Source of the DNA: Anaerolineaceae bacterium UBA4081
GTDB lineage: Bacteria; Chloroflexota; Anaerolineae; Anaerolineales; Anaerolineaceae
Assembly: GCA_002383615.1 (NCBI GenBank)
Contig: DFYN01000088.1
Location: forward strand, 1,473 to 9,296
Length of the DNA: 7,824 nucleotides
Reading direction: 5' to 3'
Shown here: positions 1 to 6,385 of the stretch, piece by piece
Numbering within the stretch: position 1 is the first letter of the stretch
Layout of the letters: each line of letters begins with the position of its first letter
Notes under the pieces: model-generated
What the model saw: the letters and a program-made list of their open reading frames with translations, nothing else
What the model was told of the DNA's origin: nothing
Databases searched by the model: none
Position numbers and translations under genes: made by a program

Positions 1-283
1 CAGCATCCAGTGATTCAGAATCAATGATAGAGAATGATGGCGAAGCCAGTTTTGCCAGGAAGGCAGCATCCGGGTTACATAATGTGAATTGAACCGTATC
101 ACGATTAAGCGCTTCAATTGACTTAATCTGTCCACCGTAAAAACAATCCGGCGCAACCACTTTCAGGGGAACATAGTCCTCCTCCTGTTGGATAACCACG
201 GCGCTATTTGTGGAACATGCCGAAAGGATTGCAACGGTAAGGCATAATATTGCTATCAATATGAAGGTTTTTGATTTATTCAC
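1..283 (-). CDS. Lipoprotein, family-5 (Dpp/Opp-like) ABC solute-binding protein, N-terminal part
   Basis: Partial gene: the first 94 codons are visible and the rest runs off the left edge. It starts at GTG (283); the in-frame TAG at 298-296 leaves no usable start further upstream. The only ribosome site is a weak purine run (AGAGAGA). Residues 1-22 form a lipoprotein signal peptide (positive NKSK start, hydrophobic stretch, lipobox LSAC with the acylated Cys at 23). The mature protein would therefore be tethered to the outside of the membrane. Residues 50-92 (GGQIKSIEALNRDTVQFTL, then PDAAFLAKLASP) resemble the segment of peptide/nickel-type binding proteins that reads 'v-k-s-i-e-v-D-d-t-V-f-L ... 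P...F...L'. In typical family members that segment lies well over 100 residues in; here it comes about 25 residues after the lipid anchor. Cys47 and Cys69 flank it and could form a disulfide. It has its own promoter just upstream. The substrate is unknown. Confidence 0.72.
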   Translation of the reverse strand, partial: MNKSKTFILIAILCLTVAILSACSTNSAVVIQQEEDYVPLKVVAPDCFYGGQIKSIEALNRDTVQFTLCNPDAAFLAKLASPSFSIIDSESLDA

Positions 284-324
284 TGGTATCTCTCTCTACG
301 AATCGCAAGAATCACGCTGTTTAG

Positions 325-352
325 ATTATAAGATATCAGCCCGGCTTGTCAA
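325..352 (-). promoter_or_regulatory. Consensus sigma-70-type promoter for the left-edge lipoprotein gene
   Basis: Reading the minus strand, TTGACA (352-347) is followed by 16 bases and then TATAAT (330-325). Both hexamers match the vegetative sigma-factor consensus exactly, and the spacer is one base short of the optimum. Transcription would start near 318-317, leaving a leader of about 35 bases before the GTG at 283. This is the clearest promoter in the window. It implies that the lipoprotein gene is transcribed independently of the export operon. The -35 hexamer sits inside the loop of the inverted repeat at 336-365. Confidence 0.8.
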
Positions 353-365
353 TTAACCGGGCTGA
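336..365 (-). terminator. Perfect 9-bp inverted repeat: weak terminator or operator
   Basis: The arms TCAGCCCGG (336-344) and CCGGGCTGA (357-365) are perfectly complementary around a 12-base loop. The hairpin lies 25 bases after the stop codon of the export permease, where a terminator is expected. However, the sequence after it in the minus-strand transcript (UAUCUUAUAAUC) is only moderately U-rich, so termination may be inefficient. The arms also flank the -35 hexamer, and their centres are 21 bases apart, close to two helical turns. That spacing also suits a dimeric repressor operator. Both roles are inference; the repeat itself is seen directly. Confidence 0.6.
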
Positions 366-390
366 ATACTTACGAGAGTGTAAGGTACGC

Positions 391-1629
391 CTAAGCCTTC
401 CCAACCAGCGCCAAAAGAAAAGTTTTGAGTTTGAATGTTTGCCCCACGAGCAGATTTTGAGCCCTAAACATCCCTGCCGCCCCCCGCACAACCAGGACTG
501 CTGTCCCTGCCAACAATAACAGCGCCAGGGCAACCTGCCAGAATGGCACCGAAGTAGCTGCCAATCGTGTCATCATGCTGACGGGAGAGGTTAATGGGAA
601 CAAACTGAGGACAACAGATAATCCGCTGTTGGGGGTATTGATGAGTGCGTTCAGAAGTACTAAGGGCACAACCATAGGCAGGATAATTATCGTGGTGGCT
701 TGTGAGGCTTCCTTCAGGTTGGGAACCAACGCACCTACTGCAGCCATCAACCCTCCAAAAACTGCATAACCAAATACAAAGAATAACGCACCCCAAACCA
801 GAATGCTGACCGGTAATTGAAACTCCGGCGGTAGGGAAAATACGCGACCGCTTATGCGCAATAACAGTAATCCCGCGCTGCTCCAAACCATTGTCTGCAG
901 CAATCCGGCTGCGCCCAGTGCGATTATTTTGCCAGTCAACAATTGCACCGGGGAAACAGAGGTCATCAAGATTTCCATCATGCGGTTTTGCTTCTCATTT
1001 GTCACACTGCTCAGCATCAAACTGGCAGAGCTGATGATTACGAAATAGAACAAAAATGTGACAATATACGGTAAAAAGTATGCTAAAACACCTTGTTCGC
1101 GTTGGACTGGCTGTGGCTCCAATGATTCCGTCTTAATTTGTGCAGGTGACAGGTAACGCTGGGCAAGCATGGGATCGCTACCCAATAAGTTATGCGCAAT
1201 TAATATCTCAATCACGCCAGATTGCTCAAAACCCTGGATGGGATTGACTTCCTTGCGAACCGCCACGACCTGCCCGCTTGCAATGTAATCTTCTGGAATG
1301 ATGTAGTAAGCCTGAATTCTATCTCCCATCAAGGCGTCGTGTGCGTCTGCTTCTGAAGGAAATTGCATCAGGATTGAGCTGATTTCATTCGGAACGGTGT
1401 TGATGAGACCGGAGTGGTCTACAAATCCTTCAGGCAAATTGCCTTGGGGAGATGTGAATATATTCTCAACGGTTTGTGCCGCTGAAGTCTCAGGCGAAGT
1501 TTGGACTAATCCGATGATGTAGGTAACCAGGAAGCCCGCCAGGGGAATGAGTACCAGCATGATCAGAAAAGACGGTCGTAAAACGACTGTCCGAAATTCA
1601 TTTTTTAACACGAGCCAGGTCTTATGCAT
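391..1629 (-). CDS. ABC-2 type export permease (NatB/YhaP-like), second of two
   Basis: A 412-residue membrane subunit of an ABC exporter. The layout is the NatB type. A membrane helix lies near residues 20-42, followed by a large extracytoplasmic domain (about 43-180). The C-terminal half then has about five or six further helices (near 182-206, 235-257, 275-300, 311-330, 335-352, 364-384). The cytoplasmic coupling segment after the second helix reads NEKQNRMMEILMTSVSP (211-227), followed by QLLTGK; this is characteristic of ABC_membrane_3/ABC-2 permeases. The start is ATG at 1629, chosen over the TTG one codon upstream because GGGAGGG (1640-1634) lies 4-5 bases from the ATG but only one base from the TTG. 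The ATG shares one base with the stop codon of the preceding permease, so translation is probably coupled. It is a clear paralogue of that neighbour (shared motifs IP-x-DYI-x-x-G, LSLFPLT-x-PV) and probably forms a heterodimer with it, powered by the ATPase at 2834-3739. The substrate is unknown. Confidence 0.9.
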   Translation of the reverse strand: MHKTWLVLKNEFRTVVLRPSFLIMLVLIPLAGFLVTYIIGLVQTSPETSAAQTVENIFTSPQGNLPEGFVDHSGLINTVPNEISSILMQFPSEADAHDALMGDRIQAYYIIPEDYIASGQVVAVRKEVNPIQGFEQSGVIEILIAHNLLGSDPMLAQRYLSPAQIKTESLEPQPVQREQGVLAYFLPYIVTFLFYFVIISSASLMLSSVTNEKQNRMMEILMTSVSPVQLLTGKIIALGAAGLLQTMVWSSAGLLLLRISGRVFSLPPEFQLPVSILVWGALFFVFGYAVFGGLMAAVGALVPNLKEASQATTIIILPMVVPLVLLNALINTPNSGLSVVLSLFPLTSPVSMMTRLAATSVPFWQVALALLLLAGTAVLVVRGAAGMFRAQNLLVGQTFKLKTFLLALVGKA

Positions 1630-2837
1630 CAAACCCTCCCGCTGTTACGGCTGAAGATTTCACGCCATTCCAATCGTTTACCGTACTGCAGCATGCCCAT
1701 CCGGAAAACACGCGCAGCCAGCCATAGCGCTGCAGCGGCAAACAAGGTCAGTAGAGAAACAGCCAGCACATTCTGCCAGACCGGGATTTGGGCAACAGAA
1801 GCGCGCAATGGCAGCGCTACGGGCGCCGTGAGAGGGAACAAACTTAAGCCAATGGCTAATGGACTATTGGGGTTGGATAATAACGGCGTGGTAAACCAAT
1901 AAGGGATAAAGATGGGGAGGGTTAACAAGCCTGCCACCTGCTGGGCTTCCCGTGAATCAGTCGTCATCGCGCCGGCAATTGCCATCAAGGCGGCAACTAA
2001 AACAAAAGCCGGCAGGAGAGTTGCCACCATCAACGCAACGAAACCCGGCGCAATTGAAATATTCAGGGCAAATGGCAGGAAGCGCCCGGCAACCAAAATC
2101 CCAAGCAACACAAATAACAACCAGGAGAAGAGTTGAGTCAAACCTACACACAGATCTGCCAACACTTTTCCCGCCATGAGTTGGTCGGGTGAAACAGAGG
2201 TGATGATGATTTCCATCGTCCGGTTTTCTTTCTCCTCGACCACTGCCTGAAGTAAGTAACCACCAGAGGTATTGACTGCAATCACAAAAAGGATGCCCGC
2301 CAGCAAAGGCAAAGCGAAGGACATCCAATCATTTTCACTCATGGATTGACTGTTGTCGGCTGCACGCAAAATTACTTCGGTTCCTTGCGTCAACCTATTC
2401 ACCACATCTGAAGGTTGGGTTTGAATCAGGTTGTACCGCAGGAAATTTCGAACGGCATCCGTGACATTCACGGCGGTTGATTGGAGCGACACCAGGCGGA
2501 TATTGCCGGTCTCAATGTAATCAGCCGGGATAACAAAATACGATTGGATTTCTTTTTGCTTGAGCGCTGCGGTGGCAGCTGCTTCATCTGGGTAGGCTAA
2601 AAATGCCACTGGTGGGGTGCTCGAATCATTCTCTGGTGGCATTTGAGGAGCGGCGAAAACAGGTAAGGCATCCACATACCCGACTGGCTTGCCATTGTAC
2701 TGGATAAAAACAGAAAGGAATCCAATGACGATGATGACCACCACAAAAAGCGGCATTGAAAGAATGGCAAACAGGAAGCGCTTACGAAGCACATGCCGCG
2801 CATATTCATGTGAAAAAACCAGCCAGAACTTCCTCAT
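1629..2837 (-). CDS. ABC-2 type export permease (NatB/YhaP-like), first of two
   Basis: A 402-residue membrane subunit paired with the ATPase just upstream. Its ATG overlaps the ATPase stop codon by four bases (ATGA), with GGGAG about 7 bases ahead. A basic N-terminus (residues 10-20) precedes a helix at about 21-43. An extracytoplasmic domain of about 125 residues (45-170) follows, then a helix at about 172-192. The hallmark coupling segment is EEKENRTMEIIITSVSP (201-217) plus QLMAGK (219-224). About five more helices follow (near 229-251, 265-290, 300-318, 327-345, 354-377), ending in a basic cytoplasmic tail (KRLEWREIFSR). The family (COG1668, Na+ efflux NatB and relatives) exports ions, drugs or peptides, and the sequence does not say which. 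The downstream gene is its paralogue, so the working exporter is likely a permease heterodimer on an ATPase homodimer. Confidence 0.9.
   Translation of the reverse strand: MRKFWLVFSHEYARHVLRKRFLFAILSMPLFVVVIIVIGFLSVFIQYNGKPVGYVDALPVFAAPQMPPENDSSTPPVAFLAYPDEAAATAALKQKEIQSYFVIPADYIETGNIRLVSLQSTAVNVTDAVRNFLRYNLIQTQPSDVVNRLTQGTEVILRAADNSQSMSENDWMSFALPLLAGILFVIAVNTSGGYLLQAVVEEKENRTMEIIITSVSPDQLMAGKVLADLCVGLTQLFSWLLFVLLGILVAGRFLPFALNISIAPGFVALMVATLLPAFVLVAALMAIAGAMTTDSREAQQVAGLLTLPIFIPYWFTTPLLSNPNSPLAIGLSLFPLTAPVALPLRASVAQIPVWQNVLAVSLLTLFAAAALWLAARVFRMGMLQYGKRLEWREIFSRNSGRV
1634..1640 (-). promoter_or_regulatory. Ribosome binding site deciding the start at 1629
   Basis: GGGAGGG on the minus strand lies within the last codons of the preceding permease. 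Its distance to the ATG at 1629 is normal, whereas the alternative in-frame TTG at 1632 would be almost touching it. This supports the shorter start and the stop/start overlap TGATG. Confidence 0.65.
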
Positions 2838-3739
2838 GCGGACTCTCCCTGCCCCTGCACAACCTGGATAAAGATTTCGTCCAATGTTGGCATGGCAATC
2901 TCAAACTGCTCGACAGGTATTTTTCGTTCGACCAGTTCACGAAGCACCGACTGGGCGCTGGTGCCTGGTGCCAGTTGCAAATGAGCTGTGCTATTCTCCT
3001 GCTCCACACGCTCCACGCCCGCCAAATCAGTCGGCAGATCAACTAAAGTTCGCACAATCACCTCATGTGCAGCATACATGCGTTGAATCTCCTCCAACTT
3101 ACCATAAAGCATGACCTTACCCTTGTGAATGAGAACCAATCTGTCGCATAATGCCTCCACTTGATGCATCTGATGGGTGCACATAATGATGGCTTTGCCA
3201 TTGTTACGTTCTTCGCGCAGCAGGTCCTTCACCATCTGGGTATTAACCGGGTCAAGGGCGCTAAACGGCTCATCAATGATAATCAGCTCAGGCTGATGCA
3301 CCAGCGTGACAATCAATTGGGCTTTCTGCTGCATCCCTTTGCTGAGTTCTTTGATCTTTTTCTTGCGCGCTTCACCCAGGTCAAATCGTTCCAGATAGGC
3401 GGACACCCGCCGCGACGCTTCCGGCTTGGACAAACCTTTCAAAGTTGCCATGTAGGTCAAGCCGCTTTCAAGTTGAATGTCCTGGTATAAACCGCGTTCC
3501 TCTGGTAAATAACCAATGCGGTCTTTCTTATCCTCGGACATGGTTCCGCCAAGAATGGCTACAGTTCCTGAATCAGGCTTAAAGATATCCAAAATAATGC
3601 GCAACGATGTGGTTTTTCCTGCGCCATTGGGTCCCAATAAACCGAATATTTCACCAGGTTCAACAGAAAAAGTGACGTCATCGACAGCAATCTGGGTACC
3701 AAATCGCTTAGAAATATTCTCAACTTCAATCGTTGCCAT
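2834..3739 (-). CDS. ABC export ATPase, NatA/YhaQ-like
   Basis: A 301-residue nucleotide-binding subunit that hydrolyses ATP for the two ABC-2 permeases encoded after it. Walker A is GPNGAGKT (36-43), the ABC signature is LSKGMQQK (132-139), Walker B is LIIIDEP (152-158), the D-loop is SALD (160-163) and the switch His is 189 in CTHQ. The Q-loop position reads GYLPEERGLY (76-85), with Glu where most ABC ATPases have Gln. That variant, together with the LSKG signature, is typical of the NatA group (COG4152) and supports the assignment. Residues from about 220 to 300 form the C-terminal accessory domain (DUF4162-like), ending in the motif PTLDEIFIQVV, which is common in export ATPases. The start is ATG at 3739, with AGGAG 8 bases upstream. 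It is the first gene of a three-gene operon with overlapping junctions. The transported substrate is not determined. Confidence 0.93.
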   Translation of the reverse strand: MATIEVENISKRFGTQIAVDDVTFSVEPGEIFGLLGPNGAGKTTSLRIILDIFKPDSGTVAILGGTMSEDKKDRIGYLPEERGLYQDIQLESGLTYMATLKGLSKPEASRRVSAYLERFDLGEARKKKIKELSKGMQQKAQLIVTLVHQPELIIIDEPFSALDPVNTQMVKDLLREERNNGKAIIMCTHQMHQVEALCDRLVLIHKGKVMLYGKLEEIQRMYAAHEVIVRTLVDLPTDLAGVERVEQENSTAHLQLAPGTSAQSVLRELVERKIPVEQFEIAMPTLDEIFIQVVQGQGESA

Positions 3740-3769
3740 ATCTAAATCTCCTGATTCACGAGTACCTTC

Positions 3770-3801
3770 AAAATACTGCCCCTTGCTGAGCAGGGGGCAG
3801 T
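3770..3801 (-). terminator. Probable rho-independent terminator of the nucleoside-importer operon
   Basis: On the minus strand, ACTGCCCC (3801-3794) pairs perfectly with GGGGCAGT (3782-3775). Past one A-C mismatch, a further 3-bp stem (TGC/GCA) closes a 3-base loop. The sequence AUUUUG follows, a short U tract. The hairpin begins 19 bases after the stop codon of the permease at 3820 and ends 36 bases before the export ATPase start. It separates the two operons but may leak because the U tract is short. Confidence 0.75.
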
Positions 3802-3819
3802 GATTGGACTTCGTTATTC

Positions 3820-5091
3820 CTACTCTTTCGTGTACGGTGTTCCGTCCGCTGCTGGCATTTGACCTCTGCCAACCACGCCGGCAAGGATAACCATTGTGGC
3901 AATATAGGGCAGCATACCCACAAATTGAGATGGAATCTTGCTACCCAGCAAGGATAATGAGGGACCGAGCGATTCAAACGAGCCAAATAGAAGACCTGCG
4001 CCAAAGGCGCCAATCGGCGACCAATTACCAAAGATCATGGCTGCCAGTCCGATAAAACCTTTACCCGCTGTCATCATCTCTTCAAAGCGACCAATCGAAC
4101 CAACTGTAAAGAACGCGCCAGCAATACCGGCAACCACACCGCTCAAAATCACTGCCATATATCGGGTGCGAATGACATTGATGCCCAACGTATCCGCTGC
4201 CTTTGGATGCTCACCCACAGAGCGTAAACGCAAGCCCCAGCGGGTTTTAAAGATCGCCAATTGCAGGATGATCAACAGCGCGAATACTGAATAGACAAAG
4301 AAGTTTGTGTTGAAGAAGATGGGACCAATCAAGGGAATATCCGCCAAACCTGGAATAGGGGTTCGAGGGAAGATGGGCGTGCCATTCAGGTGTTCGTAAT
4401 GCTGCATGAACTTGGAGGAGATATACGACGTCATGCCGGTGGCGAAAATGTTGATGACCGTACCGCTGATAATCTGGTCCACTTTGTACTTGATGGATAG
4501 CCAACCATGCAATAACGCCAACAAGACCGCCGCAACAATTGCACCAACCAACCCCCACCACGCACTCTGAGTCAGGCTGCCCACCAAAGCGCCCATCATT
4601 GCGCCCATCAGCATCATGCCTTCAATCGCAATATTGACCACACCCGCCCGCTCTGAGAGCACACCGGAGTACGCCCCCAGGATAACCGGAACGGATAGGG
4701 TAATTCCTGAATAGAGCAAGCTGCCCAGGAAAAGCGTCTTTGAGCCTGCTGTCCACATCAGGAAAGTTATCAGGAATACCAGGAAGGTGAGACCAAGGAT
4801 CAGGTTGGTGCGCTTTCCAAATCCCCACACAATTTGGTAGATACCAGCGATGGCAACCAGGGCATTCATGACAATCATGGCAGGCAGAGCCGGAAAGACC
4901 AGGTCACCAACTGCACCCCGAGTGACACCGGTAGGCGTGAGCGCCATGGTCGAAATCGTTGCAGGATCCATCTTAAGAGTGAACATGAACAAAATGATAA
5001 GCGCCAGTACCAGGAAAATGACACCATAGATGATGCGCCTGGTTGGGGAGATTCCTTCAATGGTTCGACGGGTAATCGTGGTAGTTGCCAT
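3820..5091 (-). CDS. Nucleoside/simple-sugar ABC import permease, NupQ/YufQ-like (COG1079)
   Basis: A 423-residue inner-membrane permease of the BPD_transp_2 family, one half of the channel for a BMP-type importer. Family marks are GVVNIAIEGMMLMGA (150-164), KVDQIISGTVIN (203-214, the coupling region facing the ATPase), LRSVGEHPKAADTLGIN (289-305) and TAGKGFIGLAAMIFGNW (341-357). Around ten hydrophobic segments are visible, the first at about residues 19-38. The N-terminal 120 residues carry two or three extra helices ahead of the core. The ATG at 5091 lies two bases after the stop of the partner permease and has a complete AAGGAGG nine bases upstream, so the two are co-transcribed and probably translated in a matched ratio. 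Homologues (Bacillus NupQ, streptococcal RnsD) take up purine and pyrimidine nucleosides. Nucleosides are therefore the best guess here, but other ligands of this family cannot be excluded. Confidence 0.9.
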   Translation of the reverse strand: MATTTITRRTIEGISPTRRIIYGVIFLVLALIILFMFTLKMDPATISTMALTPTGVTRGAVGDLVFPALPAMIVMNALVAIAGIYQIVWGFGKRTNLILGLTFLVFLITFLMWTAGSKTLFLGSLLYSGITLSVPVILGAYSGVLSERAGVVNIAIEGMMLMGAMMGALVGSLTQSAWWGLVGAIVAAVLLALLHGWLSIKYKVDQIISGTVINIFATGMTSYISSKFMQHYEHLNGTPIFPRTPIPGLADIPLIGPIFFNTNFFVYSVFALLIILQLAIFKTRWGLRLRSVGEHPKAADTLGINVIRTRYMAVILSGVVAGIAGAFFTVGSIGRFEEMMTAGKGFIGLAAMIFGNWSPIGAFGAGLLFGSFESLGPSLSLLGSKIPSQFVGMLPYIATMVILAGVVGRGQMPAADGTPYTKE

Positions 5092-5093
5092 GA

Positions 5094-6374
5094 TTATTGT
5101 CCTCCTTCTGCTTGCGCAGCAGGCTCAACAACTGGTTCGCTCTCCGGTTTGGGGGTCTTCAGCCGATAAATCGTGCGGATAATCGCCGGAGCTGCAATGA
5201 AGATGATGATAAACGCCTGCAAAATGGAAATGATATCAATTGGAATATTAGACGCTAACATCATCTTGGTTGCGCCATTCCGTAAGAAGCCAAATAACAA
5301 GGACGCTAATATGACACCACCAGGTGTGCTCCCGCCCAACAGAGCTAAAGCAATGGAGTCAAAACCAAAGCCAGGCGAGAAGCCCAAAGCAAGCGTACGG
5401 TTGACCGCCAGGATTTCATTCGCGCCAGCCATACCAGACAAAGCTCCCGCCAGCGTCATGCCCATGATCGTGCTCAGCACGATATTCATACCTGCATAGC
5501 GCCCAGCCTGTGGATTAGCGCCAACAGTGCGCAGGTTAAATCCCCAGGTTGTTTTAAACAAGAACCAGTAAACCAGCAATGCCACTGCCAGAGCGATGAA
5601 AAATCCCAGGTGAAATCGGATGGGTTTGGCAAAGAACTGGGGAATCTCAGCCGTGCTTAAGATAAACGGACTGATGGGAGAGCCGCCTGAGTCCGGGCGC
5701 TGCATCGGACCGGTGAGTAAGTATTCCAGCAGCCGGAAGGAAATCCAGTTCATCATAATGGTATTGATGACCTCATTTCCGCCCGTGCGTGCTTTGAGGA
5801 AACCCGGCACAAAGCCCCAAAGGGCGCCACCGGCTGCACCTGCCAGGAATGCGAGGGGCATATGGATGTAGGCAGGCAAACCGTGTACGGAATACCCAAC
5901 GAAAGTCGCAAATATGGCGCCCATGTAGATCTGACCCTCTGCGCCAATATTGAATAGACCTGACCGAAAGCCCAATGCAACCGACAAGCCAGCGAAAATA
6001 TAAGGGGTTGCAACCACCAGACTCTCAAGGAAGGGATTAAATGATCGGCGAATCTCCAGGGCATCTCCGGATTGCAACGCTTGAATGATACGGACCGGGT
6101 CACCCACAGCGCCTTTGAATAATGCCACGTATGCTGTGGAAACAACCTTCCACGCTTCACCTAAGCCGGCGAAGATACCCCGACCAAACCCGGCATACAC
6201 TTCTTCCGTGGTGAGGATAATCAAAATAGCGCCCAGGATTAGACCAGAAATGACTGCCAGTACGGGTATCAGTACTGCCTGTCCATTTCCTTTTTTCGTT
6301 TTTTCACCTGCAGGACGGTTCACTTCCTCCAGGAATATCTTGCCAACATCTTTTTTCTCAGGTTTGTCAGCCAA
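5094..6374 (-). CDS. Nucleoside/simple-sugar ABC import permease, NupP/YufP-like (COG4603)
   Basis: A 426-residue BPD_transp_2 permease, partner of the one at 3820-5091. Diagnostic motifs are GLFNIGAEGQIYMGA (139-153), GGNEVINTIMMNWI (198-211, the segment that docks on the ATPase), LRTVGANPQAGRYAGMN (281-297) and the Gly-rich FDSIALALLGGSTPGG (338-353). A charged, lysine-rich cytoplasmic N-terminus (1-32) precedes the first helix (about 33-55). A proline/glutamate-rich tail (406-426) ends the protein. The start is TTG at 6374, because no ATG occurs before residue 151 and the charged leader looks genuine. GGGGTG (6384-6379) lies four bases ahead. The gap to the ATPase stop is 11 bases, so the two genes share an operon. 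The two permeases are expected to form a heterodimeric channel for nucleosides delivered by a BMP lipoprotein not present in the window. Confidence 0.88.
   Translation of the reverse strand: MADKPEKKDVGKIFLEEVNRPAGEKTKKGNGQAVLIPVLAVISGLILGAILIILTTEEVYAGFGRGIFAGLGEAWKVVSTAYVALFKGAVGDPVRIIQALQSGDALEIRRSFNPFLESLVVATPYIFAGLSVALGFRSGLFNIGAEGQIYMGAIFATFVGYSVHGLPAYIHMPLAFLAGAAGGALWGFVPGFLKARTGGNEVINTIMMNWISFRLLEYLLTGPMQRPDSGGSPISPFILSTAEIPQFFAKPIRFHLGFFIALAVALLVYWFLFKTTWGFNLRTVGANPQAGRYAGMNIVLSTIMGMTLAGALSGMAGANEILAVNRTLALGFSPGFGFDSIALALLGGSTPGGVILASLLFGFLRNGATKMMLASNIPIDIISILQAFIIIFIAAPAIIRTIYRLKTPKPESEPVVEPAAQAEGGQ
5101..5107 (-). promoter_or_regulatory. Full-consensus Shine-Dalgarno site inside the preceding gene
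   Basis: AAGGAGG on the minus strand, nine bases before the ATG at 5091, is contained in the last codons (GAA GGA GGA CAA TAA) of the upstream permease. It shows that the C-terminal Glu-Gly-Gly-Gln of that protein doubles as the ribosome site of the next gene. Confidence 0.8.
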
Positions 6375-6385
6375 GTTGCACCCCG

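Noticed and set aside
336..533. Minus-strand frame of 65 codons overlapping the end of the second export permease
   Set aside because: Trp/Arg/Cys-rich off-frame translation, overlapping a real gene and the hairpin, with no supporting start signal.
575..1048. Open frames on the plus strand opposite the export permease (575-769, 854-1048)
   Set aside because: They are short, have no recognisable motifs or ribosome sites, and lie entirely antisense to a well-supported gene; they are composition shadows.
1630..1632. TTG at 1632 as the start of the second export permease
   Set aside because: It lies one base from the ribosome site, while the adjacent ATG at 1629 has proper spacing and gives a common TGATG overlap.
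953..2238. Repeated DNA at 953-1000 and 2191-2238 as a possible mobile or direct repeat
   Set aside because: Both copies encode the same conserved coupling motif of two paralogous permeases; protein homology explains the similarity.
1957..2328. Minus-strand frame of 123 codons inside the first export permease
   Set aside because: It is an alternate frame of a gene with clear ABC-2 motifs; its Cys/Trp/Gly-rich translation is typical of an off-frame reading.
3740..3774. TTGAAG (3771-3766 on the minus strand) as a -35 box for the export operon
   Set aside because: The matching -10 would fall at or next to the start codon, leaving no leader or ribosome site in the transcript.
4834..5169. Plus-strand frame of 111 codons spanning the junction of the two importer permeases
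   Set aside because: Low-complexity polar translation with no family resemblance, fully antisense to two conserved permease genes.
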